This document shows positions 5,728-12,960 of a stretch of 16,621 nucleotides of DNA, piece by piece. A program made the translations under genes and the position numbers. Origin of the DNA: Maricaulis sp963976135 (lineage in GTDB: Bacteria; Pseudomonadota; Alphaproteobacteria; Caulobacterales; Maricaulaceae). Below the pieces are notes generated by a model. That model made no database searches. It was not told where the DNA came from and saw only the letters and a list, made by a program, of their open reading frames with translations. How positions within the stretch are numbered: position 1 is the first letter of the stretch; each line of letters begins with the position of its first letter. Location: contig NZ_CAXBKN010000068.1 in assembly GCF_963976135.1 (NCBI RefSeq), forward strand, positions 1-16,621, in the 5' to 3' direction.

Positions 5728-7058
5728 CGTTTACGGCCCCGCAGCTTCGATTTCTTGATCAGGCCCTCATACTGGTGTGCCAGCAGATGCGACTGGATCT
5801 GGGAAATCGTGTCCATTGACACCGACACCACGATCAGGATGGACGTGCCGCCCAGGCCCGCATTCGTGCTCATCATCATCGGCACCAGACAGATCAGGGT
5901 CAGATAGAGCGCCCCGATCAGGGTCAGACGCGAGAGCACATAGTCGAGATATTCAGTGGTCCGCTGGCCCGGCCGGATGCCCGGCAGGAAACCGCCATAT
6001 TTGCGCAGATTGTCCGCCGTCTCTTCCGGATTGAACACCACCGAGGTGTAGAAGAAACAGAAAAAGATGATCAGGGCCGCATAGAGCGCCAGGAAGAGCG
6101 GCGAACCGGCCCCGAGATAGGCGACAGCCGTCTGCAGCCATTCCGGCCCGGATTGCGACTGGAAACCGGCAGCGGTTGCTGGCAGCAAGAGCAGCGAGGA
6201 CGCGAAGATTGGTGGAATAACACCGGCTGTGTTGAGCTTCAGCGGCAGGAAGGAGGTATCTCCCCCAACCATACGATTGCCCTGCTGGCGCTTGGGGTAC
6301 TGAACCAGAAGCCGACGCTGTGAACGCTCGATAAAGACGACCAGCACCAGGCCGGCGATGATCATCGCCAGACCGCCGAAGAAGACGCCCGGCGACATGC
6401 CACCACTGGCACTCAGGCTGAGCGCATTGCCGAGCATGCCCGGGACAGCGGCGATAATGCCGGCGAAAATAATCAGCGAAACGCCATTGCCGACGCCGCG
6501 CGATGTGATCTGCTCGCCGAGCCACAGCAGCAGCATGGTGCCGCCAACCAGGGTGACCACGGTCGAGATAATGAAGAAAGGCCCCGGATTCAGCGCCATG
6601 CTGAGCCCGTCAGCATTGACCGCATTCATACCCATGGCGATTGCCAGGGCCTGCCCCGTCGCGAGCACGACGGTCAGATAGCGGGAATACTGGTTGATCT
6701 GCTTGCGGCCGGCCTCGCCACCTTCCTTTTTCAGCTTTTCAAGGCTGGGAATGGTCGCGGACATCAGCTGCATAATGATTGATGCCGAAATGTAGGGCAT
6801 CACGTTCAGGGCGAAAATCGCCATGCGCTCGACGGCACCACCGCCCAGCACATTGAACATGCTCAGAATGCCCTGCGAATTCTGTTCGAACACCCGCGCA
6901 TACTGGACCATGTCGATACCCGGGATCGGAACCCAGGTCCCGAGACGGTAGACAACCAGAATGATGATTGTGAACAGAATACGCTGCTGCAGCTCCTTCG
7001 CCTTGGCGAAGGAGCTGAAATTCATATTTGCAGCAAGCTGTTCGGCAGCTGAAGCCAT
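5724..7058 (-). CDS. secY: Preprotein translocase subunit SecY
   Basis: Channel subunit of the Sec translocon in the inner membrane, working with SecE, SecG, SecA and ribosomes; 444 residues, normal length. Ten hydrophobic segments can be traced: about 27-43, 78-98, 126-145, 160-180, 192-208, 225-245, 278-296, 320-340, 378-396 and 402-420. The cytosolic loop at about 246-277 holds ERSQRRLLVQYPKRQ, and the loop at about 342-375 holds PGIRPGQRT with the conserved Arg (362). The C-terminus is basic (KKSKLRGRKR). ATG 7058 has GAGGGG 8 nt upstream and follows rplO by 33 bp. Codons 14-23 form a strong inverted repeat. Confidence 0.98.
   Translation of the reverse strand: MASAAEQLAANMNFSSFAKAKELQQRILFTIIILVVYRLGTWVPIPGIDMVQYARVFEQNSQGILSMFNVLGGGAVERMAIFALNVMPYISASIIMQLMSATIPSLEKLKKEGGEAGRKQINQYSRYLTVVLATGQALAIAMGMNAVNADGLSMALNPGPFFIISTVVTLVGGTMLLLWLGEQITSRGVGNGVSLIIFAGIIAAVPGMLGNALSLSASGGMSPGVFFGGLAMIIAGLVLVVFIERSQRRLLVQYPKRQQGNRMVGGDTSFLPLKLNTAGVIPPIFASSLLLLPATAAGFQSQSGPEWLQTAVAYLGAGSPLFLALYAALIIFFCFFYTSVVFNPEETADNLRKYGGFLPGIRPGQRTTEYLDYVLSRLTLIGALYLTLICLVPMMMSTNAGLGGTSILIVVSVSMDTISQIQSHLLAHQYEGLIKKSKLRGRKR
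6990..7017 (-). repeat. 13-bp inverted repeat inside early secY codons
   Basis: CAGCTCCTTCGCC and GGCGAAGGAGCTG are perfect inverted copies separated by two bases. In secY mRNA this can fold as 12 bp with a four-base loop. It covers codons 14-23 (FSSFAKAKEL). No U run follows, so it is not a terminator. It may influence early elongation or ribosome access, or may be a by-product of the codons used. Confidence 0.6.
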
Positions 7059-7091
7059 TAGCTATTCCCCTCGCGGCCGACGCTTGACCGC

Positions 7092-7565
7092 TTATTCCGC
7101 GGACGCTGCCGCGGGCAGATTGACTTTACCGCCGGCTTTTTCGACAGCCTCGATGGCTGGCTTGGAAGCGCCGGCAACGGTGATCTCAACCTTGGTCTTC
7201 AGTTCGCCCTTTGCAAGGAGGCGGATGCCATCAAGCTCACGACGCACCAGTCCGGCAGTGCGCAGGACATTGGTGTCGATCGGCTGCTTCGCATCGATCA
7301 GTCCGGCGTCGATCGCCTTCTGGATCCGGCCGAGATTAATCTCGGCCCAAGCCTTGCGGTTCGGCTTGTTGAAGCCGCGCTTTGGCAGACGCATGTGGAG
7401 TGGCATCTGGCCACCCTCAAAGCCCTTGATGGCCACGCCGGAGCGTGACTTCTGGCCTTTTACGCCGCGGCCGCCGGTCTTGCCCTTGCCAGAGCCGATA
7501 CCGCGACCAACCCGAAAACGGTTCTTGGTCGAGCCATCATTGTCGCGCAATTCATTGAGACGCAT
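7092..7565 (-). CDS. rplO: 50S ribosomal protein L15 (uL15)
   Basis: Large-subunit protein L15, 157 residues. The N-terminus MRLNELRDNDGSTKNRFRVG and the Gly/Lys/Arg-rich extended region GSGKGKTGGRGVKGQKSRSG (about residues 24-43) are typical; the C-terminal globular part has IEAVEKAGGKVNLP. A longer frame begins at 7577 (MEND), but GGAG sits 6 nt before the ATG at 7565 and overlaps that upstream ATG, so 7565 is the better start and also gives the family N-terminus. It follows rpmD by 39 bp and precedes secY by 33 bp. Confidence 0.97.
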   Translation of the reverse strand: MRLNELRDNDGSTKNRFRVGRGIGSGKGKTGGRGVKGQKSRSGVAIKGFEGGQMPLHMRLPKRGFNKPNRKAWAEINLGRIQKAIDAGLIDAKQPIDTNVLRTAGLVRRELDGIRLLAKGELKTKVEITVAGASKPAIEAVEKAGGKVNLPAAASAE

Positions 7566-7604
7566 GTCATTCTCCATTCGAAAGAGCGGTATCCCGCAGG
7601 GGAC

Positions 7605-7790
7605 CTACTCTTCGACGATTTCCACCATATGGCTGACCTTGGCGATCATGCCACGGACAGACGGTGTATCTTCCAGGACGCGCTCGCGGCCGATCTTGTT
7701 GAGACCGAGGCCGACCAGAGTTGCGCGTTGATCTGCCGGACGACGGATAGGACTCCGGGTCTGGCGTACTTTGAGTGTCTTCTTGGCCAT
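7605..7790 (-). CDS. rpmD: 50S ribosomal protein L30 (uL30)
   Basis: Small large-subunit protein L30, 61 residues, of the short bacterial type. The sequence LKVRQTRSPIRRPADQRATL followed by GLGLNKIGRERVLEDTPSVRGMI is the family signature. It starts at ATG 7790 with AAGGA about 8 nt upstream; the Shine-Dalgarno site directly adjoins the rpsE stop. It sits in the standard rpsE-rpmD-rplO order. Confidence 0.97.
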   Translation of the reverse strand: MAKKTLKVRQTRSPIRRPADQRATLVGLGLNKIGRERVLEDTPSVRGMIAKVSHMVEIVEE

Positions 7791-7801
7791 GACAGCGATC
7801 C

Positions 7802-8404
7802 TTACGCTTCGATCGCTTCGGGTGAGGACGCGCCGTCATCGCGGCGGTTCACCACATCACCAACCTTCAGACCACGCTTGGCCGCAACCGAGCGTGGGCT
7901 CGCCTGCGATTTCAGCGCGTCGAATGTGGCGCGGATCATGTTGTACGGGTTGGACGTGCCAACCGATTTGGCAACCACGTCGTGAATCCCGAGGGTTTCA
8001 AGCACGGCACGCATCGGGCCACCGGCGATGACGCCGGTACCTGGAGGCGCAGCGCGCAGAACAACCTTGCCGGCACCGTGACGGCCCTTGCCGTCATGAT
8101 GCAGGGTGCGGCCCTCGCGCAATGGCACACGGATCAAGCTCTTCTTGGCTTCTTCAGTGGCCTTGCGAATGGCTTCAGGAACTTCGCGGGCCTTGCCCTG
8201 GCCGAAGCCAACGCGGCCCTTCTTGTCACCGACGACGACAAGCGCGGCGAACTGGAAGTTACGGCCGCCCTTGACCGTCTTGGCAACACGATTGATGTGA
8301 ACCAGCTTGTCGACGAATTCGTCTTCACGCTCTTGTTCACGACCGCGACCGCGTCCGCGACCCCGATCACCACGATCGCGCTGCTGCTCGTTTGGATGAG
8401 CCAT
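7802..8404 (-). CDS. rpsE: 30S ribosomal protein S5 (uS5)
   Basis: Small-subunit protein S5, 200 residues, involved in decoding fidelity and the mRNA entry site. Residues 1-29 are a low-complexity hydrophilic extension rich in Arg, Gly, Glu and Asp, with DRGDRGRGRGRGREQER at about 10-26. The conserved N-domain then runs FVDKLVHINRVAKTVKGG and GDKKGRVGFGQGKAREVPEAI, and the C-domain has APPGTGVIAGGPMRAVLE. The VKGGR loop corresponds to the region where spectinomycin-resistance changes occur in E. coli; it looks wild type. The C-terminus has a short variable tail. ATG 8404 follows AAGGGAG in the 12-bp gap after rplR. Confidence 0.98.
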   Translation of the reverse strand: MAHPNEQQRDRGDRGRGRGRGREQEREDEFVDKLVHINRVAKTVKGGRNFQFAALVVVGDKKGRVGFGQGKAREVPEAIRKATEEAKKSLIRVPLREGRTLHHDGKGRHGAGKVVLRAAPPGTGVIAGGPMRAVLETLGIHDVVAKSVGTSNPYNMIRATFDALKSQASPRSVAAKRGLKVGDVVNRRDDGASSPEAIEA

Positions 8405-8416
8405 GCGTCCGCTCCC

Positions 8417-8779
8417 TTAAAAGCTCAGGCCGCCCTCGCGGGCCGCCTCTGCAAGCGCTTTGACGCGCCCGTGAAACATATTCCCGCCGCGATCGAAGAC
8501 GACCTCTTTCACGCCAGCCTTGACGGCGCGTTCAGCGATCATTTTACCCACGATGCCAGCAGCCGTGACGTCGCCCCCCTTCGGGTGCTCCTTCTTGGCG
8601 GCTTCCTCGAGCGAACACGCCGCGGCGACAGTGACGCCGTTGGTGTCGTCGATGATCTGCGCGTAGATATTCTTCGAAGAACGGAAGACGGACAGGCGCA
8701 AACGCCCATTGGCGAATTTCCGCAGACGGGTCCGCGTGCGCTGGGCGCGACGGACAGATTTTTCGCGTTGGTTTTTCAT
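8417..8779 (-). CDS. rplR: 50S ribosomal protein L18 (uL18)
   Basis: 5S-rRNA-binding protein L18, 120 residues, typical length. Visible are a basic N-terminus (KSVRRAQRTRTRLRK), RLRLSVFRSSKNIYAQIIDD at about 27-46, and the C-terminal VVFDRGGNMFHGRVKALAEA ending in REGGLSF, all characteristic. ATG 8779 lies 8 nt after the rplF stop; the Shine-Dalgarno match (AGGGCGAG) overlaps that stop, suggesting coupled translation. Confidence 0.98.
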   Translation of the reverse strand: MKNQREKSVRRAQRTRTRLRKFANGRLRLSVFRSSKNIYAQIIDDTNGVTVAAACSLEEAAKKEHPKGGDVTAAGIVGKMIAERAVKAGVKEVVFDRGGNMFHGRVKALAEAAREGGLSF

Positions 8780-8787
8780 CGCTCGCC

Positions 8788-9321
8788 CTACTTCTTCTTG
8801 CCTTCTTTGCGGCGAATGTATTCGCCAGCATATTTGATACCCTTGCCCTTATAGGGCTCAGGCGGACGGAAGCGACGGATTTCAGCGGCCACCTGGCCAA
8901 CTCTCTGCTTGTCCGCACCTTCGATCTTGATCTCGGTGGGCTTCGTAGAGGAAATCGTGACGCCTGCAGGCGGCTCGTAGACAACATCGTGCGACAGGCC
9001 CAGGGCCAGCTTCACGGAATTGCCCTGCATGGAAGCGCGATAACCGACGCCGACAAGCTCGAGGTTTTTCTCGTAACCCGTGGTGACACCCTGAACCAGG
9101 TTAGCCACCAGAGCGCGCTGCAAGCCCCACATGGAGCGGGCGCGCTTGGTCATATCGCGAGGTGTGACCTTGAAACCATCTTCTTCCTGGGTGACGGACA
9201 CCTCGGGAACGAACACCATGGACAATTCGCCCTTGGGTCCCTTGACGGTCAGGCCGCTCTCGGTGAGCGTCGAAGTGACGCCGGCCGGGATCGCGACGGG
9301 GAGTTTACCGATACGTGACAT
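8788..9321 (-). CDS. rplF: 50S ribosomal protein L6 (uL6)
   Basis: Large-subunit protein L6, 177 residues, placed near the factor-binding region of the ribosome. It has two repeated L6 folds: MSRIGKLPVAIPAGV and the first domain up to about residue 80, then the second domain with YRASMQGNSVKLALGLSHDV, and the signature PEPYKGKGIKYAGEYIRRKEG near the C-terminus. ATG 9321 has AAGGGAG upstream in the 12-bp gap after rpsH. Nothing unusual was seen. Confidence 0.98.
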   Translation of the reverse strand: MSRIGKLPVAIPAGVTSTLTESGLTVKGPKGELSMVFVPEVSVTQEEDGFKVTPRDMTKRARSMWGLQRALVANLVQGVTTGYEKNLELVGVGYRASMQGNSVKLALGLSHDVVYEPPAGVTISSTKPTEIKIEGADKQRVGQVAAEIRRFRPPEPYKGKGIKYAGEYIRRKEGKKK

Positions 9322-9333
9322 GGGTTCGCTCCC

Positions 9334-9729
9334 TTAGCTTACGTGGCAGAGAATTTCCCCGCCCACATTGGCTTCACGGGCGCTCGTATCCGACATCACA
9401 CCCTGGGGTGTGGAGAGGATAGCGATGCCGAGGCCATTCTGGACAAGGGCGATATCTTTGACGCCGGAATAAACGCGGCGACCTGGCTTCGAGATCCGCT
9501 TGATGTTCTGGATCACCGAGTCACCTTCGTAATATTTCAGCTCGATTTCGAGTTCTTTTTGGCCCGAGGAATGTTCGACTTCCGCATAATCGCGGATATA
9601 GCCTTCACTCTTCAGGACTTCGAGAACCCGGCGGCGCAAGGCCGAGGCTGGCGTGCTGACCGTCCGCTTATTGCGCATCAGCGCATTACGGATACGGGTC
9701 AACATATCGCCGAGAGGATCATTCACCAT
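9334..9729 (-). CDS. rpsH: 30S ribosomal protein S8 (uS8)
   Basis: Small-subunit protein S8, 131 residues, a primary 16S rRNA binder; in E. coli it also represses the spc operon by binding at rplE mRNA. N-terminal NDPLGDMLTRIRNALMR and the C-terminal SARE-type motif (MSDTSAREANVGGEILCHV) are typical. ATG 9729 follows AAGGGAG in the 12-bp gap after rpsN. Whether S8 regulates this cluster cannot be read from the sequence; I did not identify an S8-site copy near rplE. Confidence 0.98.
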   Translation of the reverse strand: MVNDPLGDMLTRIRNALMRNKRTVSTPASALRRRVLEVLKSEGYIRDYAEVEHSSGQKELEIELKYYEGDSVIQNIKRISKPGRRVYSGVKDIALVQNGLGIAILSTPQGVMSDTSAREANVGGEILCHVS

Positions 9730-9741
9730 GCTCGCTCTCCC

Positions 9742-10047
9742 TTACCAGCTTGACTTGACCATGCCGGGCACCAAGCCCTGGCTGGCCAGATCACGCATCG
9801 CGATACGCGACATGCGGAACTTGCGATAGAAAGCGCGCGGCCGGCCCGAAACCAGGCAACGGTTGCGCACGCGCGAGACCGCGGAATTCCGCGGCAGGCT
9901 TGCCAGCTTGAGCTGAGCGGCAAAGCGCTCCTCAACCGGCAGGTCCTTATTACGGGCAATCGCCTTGAGCTGCTCGCGCTTGGCAGCGTAACGCTTGACC
10001 AAGAGCTCGCGCTTGCGATTGCGCTCCACTGCGGATTTTTTCGCCAT
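9742..10047 (-). CDS. rpsN: 30S ribosomal protein S14 (uS14), zinc-independent form
   Basis: Small-subunit head protein S14, 101 residues. This is the long form without the two CXXC pairs of the 61-residue zinc form; the only cysteine is in RNRCLVSGRPRAFYRKF. The N-terminus MAKKSAVERNRKRELLVKRY and the tail SQGLVPGMVKSSW are typical. ATG 10047 has a strong AGGAGG 7 nt upstream, within the 48-bp gap after rplE, one of the larger gaps of the spc block. Confidence 0.98.
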   Translation of the reverse strand: MAKKSAVERNRKRELLVKRYAAKREQLKAIARNKDLPVEERFAAQLKLASLPRNSAVSRVRNRCLVSGRPRAFYRKFRMSRIAMRDLASQGLVPGMVKSSW

Positions 10048-10095
10048 TTAATTCCTCCTGCGTGCAGGGCCCGATCGGCCTGCGCCCTTGTTGCG

Positions 10096-10650
10096 TTAGT
10101 TCGAAAACGGAAAATCGAACTCGGCCAACAAAGCCTTCGCTTCTTCATCCGAATTTGCGGTGGTGCACACCACAATGTCCATGCCCCGGATCTTCTCGAC
10201 CTTGTCATAGTCGATCTCAGGGAAAACGATATGCTCTTTCAAGCCCATCGCGTAATTGCCGCGGCCGTCGAAGCTCTTGCCGTTGAGACCGCGGAAATCG
10301 CGGACGCGTGGCAGGGCAATCGTAATCAGTCGGTCGAGGAATTCATACATGCGATCCTGGCGCAGGGTCACTTTGGCCCCGATCACCTGTTCTTCGCGCA
10401 GCTTGAAGCCAGCGATCGAATTCTTCGCGACGGTCTGGACCGGCTTCTGGCCGGAGATCGCCTGGAGGTCTTCGAGCGCACCCTTGATCTTCTTGGAATC
10501 CTGGGCTGCTTCACCAACACCCATATTGATCACGACCTTGTCCAGGCGCGGGATCTGCATGACGTTGGCATAGCCGAATTTTTCCTTCAGCTTCTCGCGA
10601 ATTTCGTCGCGATACTTGGTGCGAAGGCGTGGTGTGTAAGAATCAGACAT
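10096..10650 (-). CDS. rplE: 50S ribosomal protein L5 (uL5)
   Basis: Central-protuberance protein L5, 184 residues, binding 5S rRNA and contacting P-site tRNA. Visible are LDKVVINMGVGEAAQDSK (about residues 35-52), the GQKPVQTVAKNSIAGFKLREEQVIG region, RVRDFRGLNGKSFDGRGNYAMGL, and the C-terminal MDIVVCTTANSDEEAKALL. The start overlaps the rplX stop by 8 nt (ATGTCTGA), so translation is likely coupled to rplX. In E. coli this gene carries the S8 repressor site for the spc operon. Confidence 0.98.
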   Translation of the reverse strand: MSDSYTPRLRTKYRDEIREKLKEKFGYANVMQIPRLDKVVINMGVGEAAQDSKKIKGALEDLQAISGQKPVQTVAKNSIAGFKLREEQVIGAKVTLRQDRMYEFLDRLITIALPRVRDFRGLNGKSFDGRGNYAMGLKEHIVFPEIDYDKVEKIRGMDIVVCTTANSDEEAKALLAEFDFPFSN

Positions 10651-10960
10651 CGATCACCTCACCCGAACTCTTGGCGAAACGCACCTTGCGGCCGTCATCA
10701 AGCGTCTTGAAACCGACACGGGTCGGCTCACCAGTCTTCGGATCAGCCAGAGCCACATTTGACTTGTGGATCGTGGCTTCTTTTTCCTTGATCCCGCCCG
10801 GATCGGCTTGCGTTGCGCGTGTGTGGCGTTTGACCACATTCACGCCGGCAACGATCATCCGGTCTTCAGCAGGAATCACTTTCATGACTTCGCCGGTCTT
10901 GCCCTTGTCACGGCCAGCGAGAATGACGACCTTGTCGCCCTTCTTGATCTTGGCAGCCAT
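10643..10960 (-). CDS. rplX: 50S ribosomal protein L24 (uL24)
   Basis: Assembly-initiating large-subunit protein L24, 105 residues. An N-terminal KOW motif is visible at about residues 5-33: KIKKGDKVVILAGRDKGKTG followed by EVMKVIPAEDRMIVAGVN. NVVKRHTRATQADPGGIKEKEA and the basic C-terminal half are typical. Its ATG shares one base with the rplN stop (TAATG) and its own stop lies within the start of rplE, so it is tightly coupled on both sides. Confidence 0.98.
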   Translation of the reverse strand: MAAKIKKGDKVVILAGRDKGKTGEVMKVIPAEDRMIVAGVNVVKRHTRATQADPGGIKEKEATIHKSNVALADPKTGEPTRVGFKTLDDGRKVRFAKSSGEVIDV

Positions 10961-11328
10961 TACAGCACCTCCGGAGCCAGCGAGATGATCTTCATGTGGT
11001 TCTTGGCGCGCAATTCGCGCGGAACCGGTCCGAAGATACGAGTGCCGAGCGGCTCGTTATTATTGTTGATCAGGACAGCCGAATTGGAATCGAAGCGAAT
11101 GACGGTGCCGTCCTTGCGCTTGATATCCTTGCGGACGCGAACGACGACCGCTTTACGGACATCGCCTTTTTTCACGCGGCCGCGTGGTATGGCTTCCTTG
11201 ACGGACACGACAATGATGTCGCCGACGTGGGCATAACGACGCTTCGCGCCGCCGAGCACCTTGATGCATTGCACACGACGTGCGCCGGAATTGTCGGCCA
11301 CGTCCAGATTTGTCTGCATCTGGATCAT
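10960..11328 (-). CDS. rplN: 50S ribosomal protein L14 (uL14)
   Basis: Large-subunit protein L14, 122 residues, at the subunit interface. MIQMQTNLDVADNSGARRVQ, the GDIIVVSVKEAIPRGRVKKG segment, and the C-terminal FGPVPRELRAKNHMKIISLAPEVL are near-invariant family sequence. ATG 11328 has a strong AAGGAGG 7 nt upstream, in a 40-bp gap after rpsQ. In E. coli the spc promoter lies before this gene; I see no convincing promoter here, so the S10 and spc blocks may form one transcript. Confidence 0.98.
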   Translation of the reverse strand: MIQMQTNLDVADNSGARRVQCIKVLGGAKRRYAHVGDIIVVSVKEAIPRGRVKKGDVRKAVVVRVRKDIKRKDGTVIRFDSNSAVLINNNNEPLGTRIFGPVPRELRAKNHMKIISLAPEVL

Positions 11329-11363
11329 CGCAGATCCTCCTTATGAGATGGCGTTATCCAGTC

Positions 11364-11377
11364 CAAGCCTAGGCTTG
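11364..11377. repeat. 14-bp perfect palindrome over the rpsQ stop
   Basis: CAAGCCTAGGCTTG is its own reverse complement and overlaps the final codons and TAG stop of rpsQ. It contains the rare tetranucleotide CTAG. It has no spacer, so as RNA it would form only a small hairpin, and no U run follows. It may be chance. Confidence 0.35.
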
Positions 11378-11605
11378 AGCCGGAACTACCTCCCACCGCT
11401 TAAGTTTCGACTTGGGTGCGCATTCCTGGATCTGGATCATGTCCCCGACCTTGAATGCGGATTGCTCGTCATGCGCGTGATAACGCTTGGTACGGCGAAC
11501 CGTCTTGCGAAGCAGGGGATGCAGGAATGTCCGCTCCACCCGAACCACAACGGTTTTGGTACCTTTATCGCTCACCACGACGCCTTGCAGGATACGCTTC
11601 GGCAT
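11369..11605 (-). CDS. rpsQ: 30S ribosomal protein S17 (uS17)
   Basis: Small-subunit protein S17, 78 residues, a primary 16S rRNA binder with an OB fold. MPKRILQGVVVSDKGTKTVV, the VERTFLHPLLRKTVRRTKRYHAH region and the GDMIQIQECAPKSKLKRWEV motif (about residues 54-73) are characteristic. ATG 11605 lies 3 nt after the rpmC stop, so its Shine-Dalgarno site (AAGGGAG) falls across the end of rpmC. It closes the S10 block; a 40-bp gap separates it from rplN. Confidence 0.98.
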   Translation of the reverse strand: MPKRILQGVVVSDKGTKTVVVRVERTFLHPLLRKTVRRTKRYHAHDEQSAFKVGDMIQIQECAPKSKLKRWEVVPAQA

Positions 11606-11608
11606 CGC

Positions 11609-11815
11609 TTAGCTCCCTTGCTCTTGCTGCGACTTGCGCTCGCTCTGAATGGTCCGGAGACGCGCGATGTCGCGGCGAACCTGGGTAAAACGAGCCGTGT
11701 TTTCCAGTTGGCCGGTGGCCGCCTGGAAGCGCAGATTGAACTGCTCCTTTTTCAGCTTCAGGATATTATCCTTCAGCTGATCTTCGGTCATGGCGCGAAC
11801 GTCAACGGGTTTCAT
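11609..11815 (-). CDS. rpmC: 50S ribosomal protein L29 (uL29)
   Basis: Small large-subunit protein L29, 68 residues, near the exit tunnel where it helps form the docking site for signal recognition particle and trigger factor. The mostly helical sequence with MTEDQLKDNILKLKKEQFNL and the signature QLENTARFTQVRRDIARLRT (about residues 36-55) is diagnostic. ATG 11815 has GGGAG about 9 nt upstream in the 14-bp gap after rplP. Confidence 0.98.
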   Translation of the reverse strand: MKPVDVRAMTEDQLKDNILKLKKEQFNLRFQAATGQLENTARFTQVRRDIARLRTIQSERKSQQEQGS

Positions 11816-11829
11816 CGTTCCGCTCTCCC

Positions 11830-12243
11830 TTACTCGCCCAACCGGGCGACGATTTTTGTCTTGATCGGCAGCTTTGCAGCGCCGAGCGACAGGGCCTCAC
11901 GTGCGACATCGTCCGGAACACCGTCGATTTCGAACATGATACGGCCCGGTTTCACACGACACGCCCAGAATTCTGGCGTGCCCTTACCTTTACCCATCCG
12001 GACTTCAGTCGGTTTCTTGGAAACCGGCACGTCCGGGAAGATGCGGATCCACACACGCCCTGCCCGTTTCATATGACGGGTGATGGCGCGGCGGGTCGCT
12101 TCAATCTGACGCGCGGTAACGCGTTCAGGCTCAAGCGCCTTAAGACCGTAAGATCCGAAATTCAGCGTGAAGCCGCCTTTGGCAACACCCTTGATCCGAC
12201 CCTTATGGGCTTTGCGGAATTTTGTACGTTTCGGTTGCAGCAT
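11830..12243 (-). CDS. rplP: 50S ribosomal protein L16 (uL16)
   Basis: Large-subunit protein L16, 137 residues, near the A site and central protuberance. MLQPKRTKFRKAHKGRIKG, GSYGLKALEPERVTARQIEA and VRMGKGKGTPEFWACRVKPG are family motifs. Arg82 in VRMGKGKG matches the position hydroxylated in E. coli L16 (Arg81). The start is ATG 12243, with TAAGGA at the rpsC stop, so coupling to rpsC is likely. No anomalies were seen. Confidence 0.98.
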   Translation of the reverse strand: MLQPKRTKFRKAHKGRIKGVAKGGFTLNFGSYGLKALEPERVTARQIEATRRAITRHMKRAGRVWIRIFPDVPVSKKPTEVRMGKGKGTPEFWACRVKPGRIMFEIDGVPDDVAREALSLGAAKLPIKTKIVARLGE

Positions 12244-12255
12244 GACCCGATTTCC

Positions 12256-12960
12256 TTACGCAGCCTGGCGGCCCGAACGGGCGCGCTGCTCACCCGACTC
12301 CTGGAGCCGGCGCTCCTGGGCCATCGGGTCGTGTTCCATGATCTCGCCCTTGTTGATCCAGACCTTGATCCCGATGATACCCATCGCGGTCTTGGCGGAG
12401 GCGGTCCCATAATCGATATCCGCACGCAGCGTGTGGAGCGGCACGGAGCCTTCATTATACTGTTCGGTCCGGGCGATTTCGGCGCCGCCGAGACGGCCAC
12501 CGCAAACGACCTTGCAGCCCTTGGCACCCATACGCATCGCCGACTGCAGTGAACGCTTCATCGCGCGGCGGAAAGCCACACGGCGCTCGAGCTGCTGAGC
12601 GATCGATTCCGCGACCAGCGTGGCGTCGATCTCGGGCTTGCGAACTTCAACCAGGTTCAGGAAGACTTCGCCATCGACCATTTTCGAGAGTTCGCGGCGC
12701 AGGACTTCGATATCGGAGCCCTTCTTGCCGATCACCACACCCGGACGCGCCGTGTGAACGGTGACCCGGCACTTCTTGTGCGGACGCTCGATCACGATCT
12801 TGGAAATGCTGGCGGCCTTGAGGCGCTCTTTCAGCACTTTGCGGATCGCGAGGTCTTCGTGCAGCAGCTTGGCGTATTCGCCAGCCGAGGCGTACCAACG
12901 GGAATCCCAGGTACGGTTGATGCCAAGGCGCAGACCGATCGGATTTACTTTCTGACCCAT
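12256..12960 (-). CDS. rpsC: 30S ribosomal protein S3 (uS3)
   Basis: Small-subunit protein S3, 234 residues, at the mRNA entry channel, where basic residues help unwind mRNA. The N-terminus MGQKVNPIGLRLGINRTWDS is typical. A type II KH domain is visible with its GXXG loop in VIGKKGSDIEVLR (about residues 76-88). The C-domain includes AFRRAMKRSLQSAMRMGAKG and the segment ending in IKVWINKGE, with a short basic tail. Its ATG shares one base with the rplV stop (TGATG), a typical re-initiation arrangement. Confidence 0.98.
   Translation of the reverse strand: MGQKVNPIGLRLGINRTWDSRWYASAGEYAKLLHEDLAIRKVLKERLKAASISKIVIERPHKKCRVTVHTARPGVVIGKKGSDIEVLRRELSKMVDGEVFLNLVEVRKPEIDATLVAESIAQQLERRVAFRRAMKRSLQSAMRMGAKGCKVVCGGRLGGAEIARTEQYNEGSVPLHTLRADIDYGTASAKTAMGIIGIKVWINKGEIMEHDPMAQERRLQESGEQRARSGRQAA

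Noticed and set aside
7566..7577. Upstream ATG giving L15 four extra residues (MEND)
   Set aside because: The ATG is part of the Shine-Dalgarno sequence for the ATG at 7565, which gives the family N-terminus MRLNEL.
10055..10085. Inverted repeat GCAGG...CCTGC in the rplE-rpsN gap as a terminator
   Set aside because: The stem is short with an asymmetric bulge, is followed by AGGAGG rather than U, and an internal stop of transcription here would cut the spc block.
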